Source of the DNA: Strongylocentrotus purpuratus
Taxonomy: Eukaryota > Echinodermata > Echinoidea > Camarodonta > Strongylocentrotidae
Reading direction: 5' to 3'
NCBI RefSeq assembly: GCF_000002235.5
Contig: NW_022145604.1
Location: 7,041,077 to 7,105,076 of the forward strand
DNA: 64,000 nucleotides
Every line of letters begins with the position of its first letter. Within the stretch, counting starts at the first letter, position 1. Positions 1-14,249 of the stretch are shown piece by piece. A program made the position numbers and the translations under genes. The notes under the pieces were generated by a model. That model did not search any database. It was not told the DNA's origin and saw only the letters and a program-made list of their open reading frames with translations.

Positions 1-420
1 CAGAAGCCAAGCGTCCCTCGTCCTGTGGTCTCTCCAAAACCCAGTGTCCATGGGGACAGGCCACTCCCCATGTCGCCCAAGCCCTCGCCCAAGCCCTCTC
101 CCAAGCCCTCCCCTAAACCTATGGCCAAACCGGTGCACGTTAACAACATGCTCCCTCAAGGTAACGCCTATCCTCCAAACTCATATGGTGTGCCAATGAG
201 CCCTAGCAACTCGTCTGTGAGCTCCACTTCCACGCCCTCCCCATCCCCCTCTTCCAGTTACAGATCACCCCCTTTCCCTAGCAACAACAATGCCCCGCCC
301 CAGAAGTCCTCTAGGCCGCCTCCCCCACCAAAGAGAAGCGACACGACAAGGCTGAGCACTATTGGTTCACCGACAAAAACAAAGAAGATACCCCCCACCC
401 CACCCACAAGGATTACTTGA
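1..420 (+). CDS. 3' end of a proline/serine-rich protein (partial, terminal exon)
   Basis: The frame is open from base 1 and ends at TGA 418-420, so the start and any 5' splice site lie upstream of the window. The 139 visible residues are a disordered Pro/Ser/Lys tail: a tandem S-P-K-P repeat (about residues 28-38 of the visible part), runs of Ser, a five-proline stretch followed by K-R-S-D, and a final P-P-T-P-P. Such PxxP-rich tails bind SH3 and WW domains and occur in cytoskeletal scaffolds and some RhoGAP proteins, but no domain is left here to name the family. The stretch is clearly more GC-rich than the AT-rich DNA after it, which supports coding. Downstream AATAAA at 813-818 could serve as a polyadenylation signal. 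Confidence 0.7.
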   Translation, partial: QKPSVPRPVVSPKPSVHGDRPLPMSPKPSPKPSPKPSPKPMAKPVHVNNMLPQGNAYPPNSYGVPMSPSNSSVSSTSTPSPSPSSSYRSPPFPSNNNAPPQKSSRPPPPPKRSDTTRLSTIGSPTKTKKIPPTPPTRIT

Positions 421-812
421 TAGTTTCACCCCCCCCCCCTCCCTCCGGCCGATTACCCCATCCCTATGTGTACACGGCATGTTTCCCTTACCCTAAACCT
501 CATTTGATGTTTTCATACTCTTACCATGTAATGCTATGCTGTGATTTGATGTAATTTCAATTTCTTGCCCTTCCCCCAACCTGAAACCTAGTCAACCCCC
601 TACCCCACCACCTTCCAGTAAAACCCTTAAGCTTTCATGATCATATACCTCAAGATTCCACAAAACCCCAGTGTTTGACGTGTTCCTGCGTGTGTTTTGT
701 GCTTCTATAACCTTCACAAAAAGATGTGTTTCCACTCGAAAGAAAGCAATGATCTTATTTGTGTAAGTGTGATGTATATATTGCAGCACTCATAAGAATT
801 CATGCCATGCAA

Positions 813-818
813 AATAAA
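813..818 (+). terminator. candidate polyadenylation signal AATAAA
   Basis: This AATAAA lies about 390 bases after the stop codon at 420 and is followed by moderately GT-rich sequence. Many other AATAAA hexamers follow in this AT-rich region, so the choice is uncertain. Confidence 0.3.
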
Positions 819-2542
819 AATCGGACTTTGGAAAGAAGTTGTAAAGCTTACACACGCAGCAATTTTATTCTGTCATTTTGCACAGCTAATGACAAGTGTA
901 TATAGGAAATAAAAGTAATATAACATAACACAATTCTAGCATTTTTGTATACATGTAGATTGTTTTGTACACACGAACCAGATAAACTACTAATGTTTTT
1001 TTTTATTTGAGAGAGAGATTATTAATATATAACGATGCACCCATTGCAATGTGTAGAATTTTATTTATACTTAATTTGTTACTTGCCATTTTTGCTCACA
1101 AATGTGCAATTTTTACCAAGGTACACAGGTTTAGTAGATGTAGATTCAGAATTTAGTTGAAATGGTAGAAATTTTGTTGAAAATGAAGCTTTATCATCAA
1201 ATGTAAAGAGAATATTTTAGCAGCTGGGCTGATAGTTCCCTGACCTTTCAGTAGCAGAAGAGTGGCCAACTTATGTTTATAGATTATTTTTTATGTTATG
1301 AAGAGAATTTCATATTTACATGTTTTTATTTTGTAGTAACTTAGAAATTATAGCAAAATTGTATTTGGTTCTATTTTGATAGAAAAATATTTAGTTTCTG
1401 TTTTCTGATGTTTCAAATGTGGAAAAAAAAATATAATTAAAGAGGAATACAATTCTTTAAAAATGCACATTAATATGGGCTTTTCTTTTTTCTTTTTCTT
1501 TATTTGAATTGTTAATCTGAAATATAGGAATTGCTTTTTTTATTTATTTTTATAGCAAATTGCTTTTTCCAACCTTTTACCTGTAAAATTGCATGACAAA
1601 TGTGTATTCTATGAAGAAAAGAAAAAACTTTGCAATGTGTCCAATTCGTTCAGAAAGAATTCTACAAATGTATTACAACTACAACCAGAAGCTGTCAGCT
1701 CAAACTTTTAGCTGAATATGATTGAGTTTTAATTCCCCTTTAGTCATTATGATGGCAATAATTTCCTCAGTTGTGTCAGATCTGTTGTTATTTACCAATG
1801 TTATGATCATCGATTCATGCAGAGCAAGATTCTTTCTGAAATATTGTATATGCTCAAGAAATGAGCGCCTAAACCATTTAGAAAACATTTAATTTTACAA
1901 AGTTCAATGCTGCACTTCATGTACTTAATGTGAGACATTACCAAAAATGGAAATTTGTAGAAGGATAACTGAAAAATGACCCTTCAAACCAGGGATCTTT
2001 TTACTCTGTATTAATTTCCTTTAAAATAGTTTAGCTTTTTCTGTTAAATTCACAACTTTATGCTCTGATGCTGTAGACTAGAGTAGTATCGGTAGTTGAT
2101 AAATGGAGGGATTTCATGAAAATATGCAATTGGTGCTGTCATAAATGTACAATGATACATATTAATATCATGAGTGATAATCTGAAAGAAAGTGAGGAAA
2201 GAAATTGCATTTTGTCAACTTTCTTGAATCCATGAGTCTGACTTCTTGGGCATCCCAGAGAATCTTGTGATGTATCCTCTATTTAGAATAAACACATGTT
2301 TCTATGGGATGTCTGTGAACTTAGACCTGTGACTGTTTCAAGAAACTGGCCCCAGATACTTATATGAGTTAATATATTCACATTATCTTCTTCATGTACA
2401 TCCACTTACACCATCACCCTCAAAATCATCATCATGATTCTTATTTTCTCAATTCTATTTCTTCTGAAATTCTTCTCTTTCTTTCATTGGGTATCATTAC
2501 CTGATAATACACTGCTATCACACTTTCTGTTGATTTTTATCT

Positions 2543-2632
2543 TTATCATCATCTTTATCACCTTCATCATCATCATCATCATCCTTATCATCATCAACAT
2601 CATCATCATCATCCTCATCATCATCATCGTCT
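2543..2632. repeat. (ATC)n-type microsatellite
   Basis: Imperfect ATC trinucleotide run interrupted by CTT and AAC units. The short Ile-rich reading frame across it is a by-product of the repeat. Confidence 0.85.
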
Positions 2633-4781
2633 TCTGTTATCAACACCATTGAATATTCTCTGTATTTTTTCTCGAGTGTAGTTGTAAACAACATACACTA
2701 TACTGCTTCTAATAGGTGCTATATTGATGTAGTCTGTAATTATAGTAGAATTGAAACCACCGTGGTCCAAATTCCAACTTTGACTGGTATTGGAATGCTT
2801 TGATATGTTCATTACAAATTGAGAAACAGAAAACAGATCACAATTCCTTCCATTGCATAGTTCTCCGTGAATTTTCATTTGAAAAAGGGAAAGGAATACA
2901 TTACCATTCTATTATTTTACTTCTTATTCCATGATTTTTTTTAAAGAAAGGTTTTTAGGAACAGAGAGATCATTCCTTTACTATGAATAACAGTTTTATT
3001 TTAAACTAGAGCTATATACCACATGTTCATTAAAACATCAATTACATGTTACTGATATGGGTGACAGCTTGGTGTGACATATTTTTGCACATTTGTTTCA
3101 ATGAGTGTTCAGTGAACCAACATTGAAGAAAAAAAGTAGAAAAGGGCAGCTATCTTGATCTCATATACACCTCCCCCCCCCCCCACCCCCCCCCCATCCC
3201 AAAGCTTAAATGCAATGTTCTTCATTGATATATACAAATATTTATTCTCTTTGTTAAGTCCGACATATACATTTAAAGTAATCATATGTGGTCTGTTTCT
3301 CCCCAGTCCCATGCATGTTATTGCATGTCTGTTTTGCCAAGAGACAGTTCATCAATATTACTGGTCTGTATGTGATGAATGTATTCTCTTTCCAATACCA
3401 ACCAAAGTTTGAATTGGTCCACCAGTGTCGGTTTCTTATTATGATATTTTCTATATGTGTACATACAGTACAGCTTGTACATACTGTGTATTTTCTATAT
3501 GAACATATCCCTATTTTAGACGGATAATGTGTACAATGTAAATTGAATGTTTTGTGTATAACCTAAAATTGGCTCCTTGTTGATTTCCATTTTTATGTTT
3601 AAACTATTCAGAAAATTGTAATCGATGCTCTAGATTTTTGAGATTGACAAGATTAATTTAGGGATCAGTATATCCCTCCAAAATGGTAAAAGTTGCTTGT
3701 AAATATGAGCAGTTAGGTAGCACCACGTCTTTGATATGATAGACTGATGAAGCTGAAAGATGGAAGGAAAACAAGAAAACTAGATTAATATATTTTTGTC
3801 TTTGAAAATAGAATATTTTATCTTTCATCAGTGAGCGTGATGAACAGTTTTATTCATTGCTAAAAACTTATCATTGGAAATGATACTTATAGGCTTTCTT
3901 TGTTTTGACATTTTAACATTTGAAATATTTAAAAAGATTATGTTTTATGAACCTTAATGATATTATAATGACATCTCACCTTGTACAAATTCACATCATG
4001 TTTTCATTTTGTTAGTAAACCATACAGTAGTTTTATTGATGGAATGGCACGTACCCCTAACAGGAGAAAGGGTTTGTGGGACTGTAGTGTAATGTTATTT
4101 GGATCTGATTGATTTTATGCAAGAGTTATTTTGGTATATTAATATATATTACTTTGAGTTTTAACAACTTTTATATTAACTATAGTCTGTAAGATAATGT
4201 ATATACTCATTGATAAGATATATCCATAATTATATAGTAAGTATGAATTTGCGATATCTCAACATTACAAGAAAACTTACGGTTAGTCAGAAATGACACT
4301 GCAATATAACATTCTTGATGTCAGAGGCGATGACTATATTAATCATGATTATAATTGATATTCCAATAACCATGGATTATGCTAACTGTACACAAACTGC
4401 ACATAGAGGGCGTGCTTCCTTGATTGGAAGTGATACGACCTTTGACATTTTTATCTGCTCTTTTGTCTTGCAAGTTCAAATAGAAATATGTATCTCATCA
4501 TTGGCAACTATAACTTTTTTATCTTTAAACTAAGTATCACTCTTACAAAAAAGTAATTTACACAGGAAGGAAGAAATAAAGGAATTGCAAAGTAAATGTT
4601 GTGATGATATTAAAGTCTTTTGACATCTTATCAGAAGAAAGAAGTTGATACAAAGCATTTGATATTAAGATGAAAGTGTATATGAAGAGAAAAATGTGAA
4701 GGTTTTTGCATCATGAGGCAGTTGTAGCCATAAATCTGCTGTTTTCTTCTATAATTTGTTATCACTAAAATGAGACCACCT

Positions 4782-4933
4782 GGGACCTGTTTCACAAAAC
4801 TTTTTTTTCAATGGCAAATGACATAAATCAGTGACAAATCTGCTGATAACCAATCAGAAGCAAGGATTTCAGTAGCTTATAACAAAAAACTGTCATTTGT
4901 CACTGATGACAAGTTTTGTGAAATGGGGCCAGG
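4782..4933. mobile_element. short inverted-repeat element (MITE family A, copy 1)
   Basis: Ends are imperfect inverted repeats: GGGACCTGTTTCACAAAACTT on the left against AAGTTTTGTGAAATGGGGCC on the right, with sub-terminal inverted 'ATGACA..AGTGACAAAT' segments. The same family is seen at 43331-43501 and, interrupted, ending at 22128. There is no coding capacity. Confidence 0.7.
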
Positions 4934-7900
4934 ATTGCTATGCTATTCTTGTATGATACAATGAAAATATATGCCACAAGCCATGATAAGATGAAAACCA
5001 CTCTTGCATTCTTAATTTTTTGTTTTTATTTCTTGCCTTGGGTTTATTCTCATTTATTCTCCCTTTTCCTCCCCTCTCATCCATCAGACCATTTGTCCCC
5101 CATCATCCATTATTGTTCTGTCTCCACACAAGTTCATTTATATTTTGTTTGTACATGTATTTCATTTGTGGTTTTAAGTCTGTCTATGTTCTCATGTTCA
5201 TTGTTCTTTCTCTGTGATCATTCAGTGATTATGTTTGCAAATTCAGCGCAGAAATTGATTCTAAACTCCCCTCTCACATTTTTCAGTCTTCCTAAATTTG
5301 GCAGGAACTTTTTGTACATGTATTTACATTGAGCTTCCATGACAATTGGAATTTCATTATTTGAATTATCAAACGCTTTAGGTCACTCTGTGCTGGAGTT
5401 GTGAAGCATTTTCACAAACTTGTGGGTTTCCATTACATTCATGTGTGTTGATTGTGTGTGATATTTTCAATCTGTTCCGTTCAACTATTCAACCTCGTCA
5501 ATTGTCCAACAAAGTCACATAATGCTGATATTAAGAAAAGGGCTTCAACTTGTACCAACTTCAAAACACATGTATGTATACCTCCAACCTGTAAACTATC
5601 ATGTAATGCCTCCTCCTTTTAACATGTCAAAATTCTGCCCTTTGTATTCAAACTTTTCATACATGCTCAATTTCCATTTTCTAAAGCTATATCAATGTTC
5701 AGTGTAGGAGTGTATTTCATGCAAATTCAAATCGACCCACAAAGGGCAGTGGTAAATTTTGAAATTACCATTAACATATTTTATTTACACATTTAGATTG
5801 CACAAATTACATACAGTTTTCACTATTTAGATGGTATATAAGCACACAGCAGAACATTACTTGTTTGTAAAGATCCAAAATAACATCTTTTCATGAATAT
5901 ATTGCACAAATCACCCGCCCCTTCCCCTTCCTTCCTCCAAGATATAACGATAATTCCACAGAGTGTGAAAGGTGCCTGATGTGTGTGTTTTTAGCGAGTG
6001 TGAACAAAGCAATCGATTTGAACTGGTATATGAATAGTAAACAAACAATTAATCACTCTTGTTGCATCTATGCAGATTAAAATATATTTAATTTTCTTAA
6101 CTAATTGGAATTCTGGACACTAACCAAATATTATATAGCTGTGTGATATATCTGTACTCTTTCTGTAACTTTCTAGTTAATTGAGAACTGACACTATTAA
6201 CTTTTTCCTTCAATGTCAGATATTTTGATGTTGCAAAGATTCTCATCTTTTAATAATCACACGTTCCAATTGACAATAGGCATGAATTCAATTCAGACAT
6301 TCTCATATCAAATTTAACTCAGAGACTTAATAGATTGTAATGGCAAAAAAATGAGGTTTTACATGATAATGTGAAACCTTGTAACTTAATGAGTGGTTAA
6401 TATGTTGTTTACTGTTTGAAATTGTTGTCATCGTTGTGGTTTTCATCCAATTCTCTCCCCTCATAAACATGTTTTCACTCCCACTCATTACATACATCAA
6501 TTGGTACTATTAGAAATATCTATTGTCATACATATTTATTGTCTATCTATTTTTTATCCTGCATACAGCAAAAAAAGAAAGCAAGAACAAAAAAGTTAAT
6601 TATTTGAAATAGCACTTTAAAACATCCAAAGACATTGTAAATATCTGCCACATTTGAGCTAGGTATCTGTTTTTGTGCCTTGTTCTCTCTCTCTCTCTCT
6701 CTCTCCCTTTCTTTTGTCTTCCTTTCCCTCTTTTTCCCCCTCTTTTTTTGATTCTCAATTTTGATACTTCTAATGATGGACTTCCTCCGCCCTAAGCAGC
6801 GAGAAACCTAGAATATTAACCAACATAATTAGTAAGCATAGATATGTATTCAAATGATTTGACAGATGTTTATCGTTGAAGCACTGCTGCACCGGAGTTG
6901 TGTGTTATCTTGCACCTTGCATCGTTGTATTGCACTCGATTCTGTTCTTTTGTGATCTGCACTTATATTTTCTGGTATTTTCTTCCAGCACTTTGCAGTT
7001 TTTACTATCTCTACTTTGCTTGCTTGAATTGGTATCTAAAAAGTCTTCTTTAATAACAAAAGAATATCCTAGTTTTAAAACAAATATTTCAAATTAACAA
7101 TAATAGAATATAGGATTCAAAAAATATTTGCTAAGGTAAGAATTTGCAATTTAGAACTGAACATTTGTAGGAATTTTCTAGCTTTATTAAATTTTGCCTC
7201 ACAATTTTATATGCTGTCTTTGAAAATATCAGGCAAGTGTTATAAACTTAGGTTTAATACTGCTTTTTTGTACCTGATATTTCTTTACAACACAATTTTG
7301 TTAATAAAAAAAAATGCTAAAAACCAAATCACTGCCTTCGCAGCAAGTAGTTGATAAATATTCAATAAAAAAAACCCCAGCACATTAATTTTCTCTCAAA
7401 ATATTAAAGCTTTTATCACAAAGAAATGAAAATAAATTAAATGGAAATTTAAAAAAAGCCTTGCTGCCTGCCATGTACCGCACGTGTCTGCTACTACCTT
7501 GTATGCACACTGCCCTCTACCTTCGCATTCCTGTCACATACCTTGCATGCTTTCATCGTTTGTGTCAATGTAAGTTTCCTTTTTGTTTGATTTATTTCCT
7601 CTATCTGTTGATTAATGCATGTGTTTAATGTCGGCATGTGGTATAATTTATTAGTTTCAATGTATTTATTTCTTGTTGGTACATATGTATTGTTGTATTA
7701 ATTTGTTTAAAGTTTTTTCCTATAGCTTTTTATTTTGCAAAGTTAAGGTTTTGGGTAAATCTAACACAGACTTCATCATTCGATATGTTTTTTTTTTCTC
7801 CCTCTTTTTCTTCTTAACAATGAACTTAACCTGCGAAATATATGTATGTACCGGTAGGAATTTTAGGATGTAATATCAAATGCAAGGTCTTTTTGAATTT

Positions 7901-9957
7901 GTATATTTGGTATAAGAAAATAGTACATACATGTATTAGCCTAAATATTTCTTATCAAAGGAGCTGATTTTGAGCAAACGATAGTACGAGCAGAAAATTG
8001 ATTTGTGCTTTGATAACAGAGATTTCTAGAAAATCTAGAATTAATTTTAAAGAGATATTTAATTAAATGAGCCATGGAATCACTTTGATGTGAATTTCCT
8101 TTGAAATTGGATTCTTTCAATAAGTTCGGGATAATTTAAGATAAAAGTATTTGTGAAAATACCATGTGCGCTATTCTTATTATGTAAGATTGGATATCAA
8201 GTTTGCACTTGTATTTGTTTAAGATGTGTATTCTAGTTACTGACAAATGGGGGTTTCAAAAACAATTTTGTACTCTAATGAGAAATCACAAATTTTCAGA
8301 ATGGTAATGTTTCTGTAACGATATTCAGGAGTTTTCTGTGTTGTGTTAATGCATTTTTCACAATTTTCTTTACCTGTATGTACATGTATGTGCATCTGCG
8401 CTTTGTTCTGAGAATTTGATTTGCAACAATGAAATTGCATGGTTATTTGATATTATGTTCTTATGTATTTTTGTATTGTACCCAGAATGCGTTATGTGGA
8501 GTGAGGTTATATCATTTCCGTTTCTTTTCTTCTCTAACTTTGTTCATCACATTTTTTTGTCCCTTGTTTTCTTTCAAAATCTTTCTGAAAACTTACCTTT
8601 TTTATTGAATTCTGATTTGGATTTGGCAATTTTTTAAAACAAAAATCTATGTTTTCTTTTCCCAACTATTTTTTTGAATTATACAAATAAAATCATGATA
8701 TATAAATAATCTCAAAACAGGCTGTGGAAGTTGTCACAGCACAATTTTGTCATATATTTTCATCACTTCGGACTACCTTATTTTGCTCAGGCAATCGACT
8801 ATAATGTTTTTTTAATAGAAGGAAGTACAAATAGAATGTGATCAAAATATAAACAGAACAAGCAAATTTGTTCCAAACATCATTGTGATGATGCAGATTG
8901 GTTAGTTTTATGAAACTTTAACCAGATTGTAAATATTTTTTGTTGACTTTTCAGAAAGCACATTATGATATGACCTCACTTCAAAGTTTGTTGTTGATTT
9001 GATAAAAGAGTTTTCAGTGGAATGGCAATTTGGAATAAATTGAGATATGCTTCCCTATTAACTTTAAGAGAAAGAAGGAAGTTTAAAAAAAGCTTGCTAA
9101 TTGTATTATATTCATATTTAGCGATTTCAGTAATTTCTTCAATTGATCAGAGACGATCACTTGAATCCTTCAGTTGCATATCACAGGCAGAATTTGCTAT
9201 TCCACTGGTTTTATTAAAGAGTTATCAGAGCTTTATATATCACAGAATGGCTGTGATTATGTTGTCTGCATTGTATAATGTAAGAAATGCTTTATGGATT
9301 TTTGAATGTAAATATATGGTTCTTTTCTTGATTGATATCATCTAGTGTCATTAAAATGTTTGAAGTCAGAAATATTCCTTGATTTTAGAATAATTGTCCA
9401 AAGGAAGGAAGAACAATTTTTTTGTGCATTCAGTTTTGCTTTCAATATCATTAGACTCTCATAAGCTGAATTTTTGTAAACAGGAAAGGCCTAATTTGAC
9501 GTGAAAACGAGACAGTTTGTACTTTCATATCATAATGACAATTTACTTTTAAATTCGTCCACGTTTACAGCAACAATAGCATGATGATATATCTTGAATA
9601 TGTGATGAATAGAAATAGTAAAATCATGTCAGTATTTTTCATTTGAGGTACAATATATTTTGAATAATTCAAGTTGAGGACAGGAAGGATGAAATACTTC
9701 CCTTACCACTAGAAAAAAGAGCTTTGTTCTGCTTCTCGTTTGTTTCTGTGGGGCTGTTTGTTGTCATAGATTTGATTATCTGTATATGTACTATTAAAAA
9801 CAATATATTGAGGTTGTACTTTGATGTATTACAAGAGGTATTGAAACTAATCCTTTGTTTGTTCTTCTCTTTTTTTGCCCCCCCCCCTCCATTCAATTTT
9901 AATTTCTACTTAATCCCTCCCCCCCCCCCCTAAAAAAAAAAATATATATATATATAG

Positions 9958-10261
9958 GACTCCTCTCATGAGGCAGAGTCAAGTGACGGAGAGGATTAAT
10001 AATCATCCGCAATACGATCCCTGGTCGATGATGCAGACATCGCCATCGATGTCTCTGTCGTTCCCATCTTCATCATCCTCATCGTCTTTGAGATCCATGA
10101 CGTCACCCCCACCATCAAGATTTCCCTCATCGCCAACCCCAATGTCATCATCATCGTCGCATCGATCCCTGTATCAGCCGGCGTCGCCATCACCGTCGTC
10201 GTCATCAATGAAGTCCACCTCCGTGTGGGAGCCATGGCAGTATCGTTCTTTGGATAGGTAG
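9958..10261 (+). CDS. probable Ser/Pro-rich terminal coding exon
   Basis: A C-rich tract, an A/T stretch and a TATATAG acceptor-like site (AG at 9956-9957) precede an open frame that ends at TAG 10259-10261. The frame starts one base into the exon, so it needs an upstream exon ending after two bases of a codon. The encoded tail has serine runs (S-S-S-S-S-S), repeated S-P motifs and an aromatic end, V-W-E-P-W-Q-Y-R-S-L-D-R. The local CpG/GC-rich composition contrasts with the AT-rich flanks. Its style resembles the tail at 1-420, so it may be an alternative last exon of the same gene. The tested in-window donor at 160/161 gives the wrong frame, so the partner exon would lie upstream. The TCATCATCG trinucleotide repeats could instead make this a microsatellite-derived open frame. 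Confidence 0.42.
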
Positions 10262-10271
10262 CATAACGTTT

Positions 10272-10730
10272 TGGGGGGATTCACACTAGCCAGCTGTAAT
10301 TTGCATGACTGCTTAATTAGCATGTCCCTATTCACACGCAGCTATTACGTAAGGGTCATTCACATATGGCGCGGTAATCACCTCAAAAACGCCGCAGCAA
10401 ACTTTAAATATTTCAAGACTTGAATGGCAAGTGGGAGGCGACAAAATTAGCAACCCACCTAGACAGCGTAGTCCTTCTGCTTGGAGAAGTTTTTACCATC
10501 TTTCGACTATTGCCATTTAAGCCAGAATCGGTCTCAGCGGAACATATTACATGTATTCCCAAATGAAATAGACTGATTTTTCAGTCCACCACATGACTCT
10601 CTATAAACTCGCCTATACCTGATGCAACATGCGTAAATGTGAAGCGCACTATGTTTGCACTGTATGTCATTTTATTTTGCTGTGCCAGGATTTTGAAGCT
10701 GTTTACCACTTCATGTGTGAATGTACCCCT
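10272..10730. mobile_element. possible inverted-repeat element
   Basis: Left end GGGGGGATTCACACTAG faces a right end whose complement reads AGGGGTACATTCACACATG. The body has further 'TCACACGCAGC' and 'TTCACATATGG' motifs. The repeats are short and imperfect, so the call is moderate. Confidence 0.4.
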
Positions 10731-11435
10731 AGGAGGCTGATCTATGTGAAGCTCTAGACTTCTTCTGAAATACTGAACATCAGCTGACGATATACCTTCC
10801 ATCTTGTCCTTAAAAACCTCAATAAGTTGTATTGGCAACTCTTTGTCTGTACCACCCACAACTCTAATACCCAAGCCACATGACCAAACCAACTACAAGT
10901 CGACCGATAACGATAACCAAGAGCATTTTGTCCATTTGGGGTAGTGTAATTTTTGTTTGGTCTATGGTCGATCTGGTGTTGGTCTTGTCGGGGGTGTCTT
11001 GCGGATAAAGTGTTTGAAGCCCAAAGATTTTTTATGACTGAACAGTAAAGAATCTGACTCATTGTAAGCCTCCCCCACCCCTCAAAACAAGATATGTCAT
11101 GAAGATCAAAAAGTACCGGTGGCTGATACATGTATTTTCCATTTTATAAATGTCATAGAACTAAAATGCTGCAACTCCATGTATTTAGTCTTCTAGGGAT
11201 AATTCTCTCATTTCTTTACACAGTGTAGTATGTGAATCTGTACTCCCATATTTGTATTTTGCATTGCAAGCATCAGATGCGATAGCTGGGAGTTCCACCA
11301 TTTCGTCAGTATTAATTTTAGAACAATTATTCAACAGTCGCCCAATAATACCCATGCACCATTGTATTATTTGTATATCGAGGACTAGAAATGGGGAAGA
11401 GCTCAAGATTAGCTTTAATGAACTGCATGTTAGGT

Positions 11436-11601
11436 AAGGACGTTCCACAGTAATGTTAGAGCGTACCTTAGCTACGCAGGGCCAGCTGATCATGTATTTA
11501 CTATGCGCAATACCAGAAACTTCAGGCGCTGTGCATGGTGAATACATAACCAGCCGCCCTAAACTGCTAAGGTGCACAGGAACAGTACTGAGGAACACCT
11601 T
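11436..11601. mobile_element. foldback hairpin element, about 166 bp
   Basis: Nearly the whole segment is an imperfect palindrome. The left arm AAGGACGTTCCACAGTAATG pairs with a right arm whose complement begins AAGGTGTTCCTCAGTACTG. The inner arms ACCTTAGC..GCAGGGC..CAGCTG and CAGC..GCCCT..TGCTAAGGT also pair. A minus-strand frame of 137 codons crosses it but is explained by the palindrome. Confidence 0.7.
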
Positions 11602-14249
11602 AAAACAAATTTCATGGTCTCCCCTCCTTCAAGGAAGTCTAGCATTTAAAGCACGGTCTTGATGTACATGTGACTCTTTTCCATCCTGTTTCAAAATTAT
11701 GCAATTTAGAAATTAAAGTGCACTTGTCTATTAGAAGATTTAGAAACAAAACACCTTCAAAAAAAAAGCGATGGTATGGTATATTTTTTACCATACATTG
11801 ACCTTTAATTTTACATAGATTGATATAATTGTTATCCTGTAATCGTTGTAATATATATACTTACTAAACTGATCATGATGCAATAGTGAAATCGTAGTGC
11901 TTAGAGATTACCGGTAGTTGTATTGTCGATGAACAGTATGGTTGTGAGAATTACATGTATGTATGTAAATAATAATTTTATTGGGGAGAGCATTAATTCA
12001 ACTTGTATCTGTACATGCTTGGTGTGATATACTTTGTAAATCTACATCAAATTAGGATTTCTCTAATCCAGTAAAACAACAAAAATGGAGGAACATGTAA
12101 CAAAAGTGAAATGCCAAATTGTAAACGAAAGAAATGATTTTGAATTCCACATCTCGGCCAACTTTAGATTTGTATTAACTCTAAATTATGTTCCTGCACA
12201 TACCCATATGCACTGCTTGATAAAATCAAATTATCCATGTATCATATCAGCTCATTTTGCACATTGTCTCTTATGGGATGAATTTGAGTTGTGCCATATC
12301 CCATAGTTTTATGGTTGACATTAATTAGATGCCTAGAACAGAAAGTCAAGAATGACGATTGTAATGAAGATAAAGTTCAGATAACGCAGGCTTATACAAC
12401 CTGCAAGTGTACTACATGTATGATTGTAGTATTTTTAAAAATTATTTAAACTGTAATATTGTTTATGTCAAAAGGTGCTACCAATAAATTAGGAAATTTC
12501 CTAAAGACAGTTGGGATTCAAAAAGAAATTTCTTGCCATAGATAACAGTGCCAATTGATTTTTTTTTCTTCTCCAAACTTTCTTGTACAGTTAAACTTAG
12601 AACAACTCATTTCTTTGGGTAAAATGATGAGACATGATAATAATTCTTTAGTTGTGATTTCAAGGATGGTACATTACTCTTCTTGTATGAAGAAGCTTTG
12701 CCTTTTAAATTGGCTATTTAGTTTATATCCTTGTACTCTTTATAAAGAGTTGAACATGTAACTTTTTCCTGTGAAAACTAAACTTTCTATGGCTTGTATT
12801 TGTTCAGATATACATGTAAGGAGAGAGATTAATTGAAATCAACTCTAGAAAGAATAAAGACATCTGCATTTTTTAAATTATATAGTAGACCACACATTGA
12901 TCAATATCATTGAGATCAAATTTTGATAAATTTAGAGTTATAGCAATTATAGTTCTCCCCCATACTGGGCTCTATGTTCAGAACTGTATTTTATCATTTC
13001 CAGATCAATTCTTTGGATGTATGTATACGGCATTTCATCTCCCTCTTATTTAGGACTTATAGAATAGGAATATTAATAACAAAGTCTTTGAAAGATCTTT
13101 TTAATTATTTGCATGTATTTCATGTGTAGGATGGAATGTAACCTTCTATTATTATTTTTCAATAGTAATTAATCAATTATCTAATTACTAATTTTCATGC
13201 ATTTTTCTTTAACACCAGTACTACAGGTTAGAAAAAGTATGTGTGTGTTTACTGTTTATTCCGATAATGTCAGTTTCTTGAATTTCTTTTGAAGAGTATT
13301 TAATAATCTTCATAGAATTTTCATTTATCATTATTAATCACAACAAAAATCCAAGCATGGCATTGTTTTGAAGTTATTACTGATGTACACAGTAATAAAA
13401 TAAAAATGTATAGTACATTGTAGTTGAGATTGTATTAACGGAATCCCTGATATTCAAACTGTATATAAATTTTGGTTTTCATAGTATGCCCCATCCTGCA
13501 AAAAAACCCCAGAAAATTAGGAGGTTTATTAGATCTGTATGGTAAACAAAGTAAAGGTCTATGCAATAAATAGGATTATATAATAGGTCAATATCTATGC
13601 AATCGATATTAGATATTGGTTGATTATGCTTGTACACTGTATGTCCCTGAAAATGTAAAAATGACCAACATTGTGAGTGTTTTAGAAAATTACAATTCAT
13701 TGTCTATTCCCTTGCATATACATGTACATGTATGTTAATTAATTACTCTACGCAGAAGATGAATTAGTATTTATATAATGTACTATTTGTGGAGAAAATC
13801 TAGATGTTCTAAGTTAATGCTATTAACAAGGGTTTGTGTAGTCGTAAACATGTTACATATTTATTTCATTATTTAAAGGAAGATATCATCCAGATGAATA
13901 TCCCTTTATACATGTACATGTACATGTACATATGCACAGGGTACTTGCATGAAAATTTGACAGTTTAGTCAAACTATTTTACTAACAAAAGGAAGTAATA
14001 TTAATAATAATATGGATTTTGTATAGCACTATAAATGAAAAAAACTGTGATGTCTCTGAGCGCTTTACAGATATCATTATATGAAAAATCAGGGCTGGAG
14101 GTAAAGTGATGGCCATGTTTTATCACATCCATGGGCAAAATCTCTGTACATTCATATTTCTAGGGATGTATTGATGTTGAATGATGTGTTACGAGTACAG
14201 TGCATGATAAATTTGGACGAGTGCAGCTTGAGTTCTAGCCAGTGCTAAA

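Larger units (their letters stand above)
421..9957. other. AT-rich non-coding stretch (3'UTR of the first gene, then intergenic or intron)
   Basis: No convincing exon is visible. It holds many AATAAA hexamers (for example 813-818), an ATC-type microsatellite at 2543-2632, poly-C tracts near 431 and 3172-3195, a CT run near 6690-6720, and one inverted-repeat element at 4782-4933. If the gene at 1-420 and the open stretch at 9958 belong together, this would be an intron plus 3'UTR; that is not shown by the sequence. Confidence 0.5.

Noticed and set aside
10581..11131. Overlapping minus-strand frames of 103 and 125 codons
   Set aside because: Two overlapping frames with no domain, partly inside a possible inverted-repeat element.
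11185..11598. 137-codon minus-strand frame
   Set aside because: One third lies in the foldback palindrome 11436-11601; codon usage and splice context give no support.
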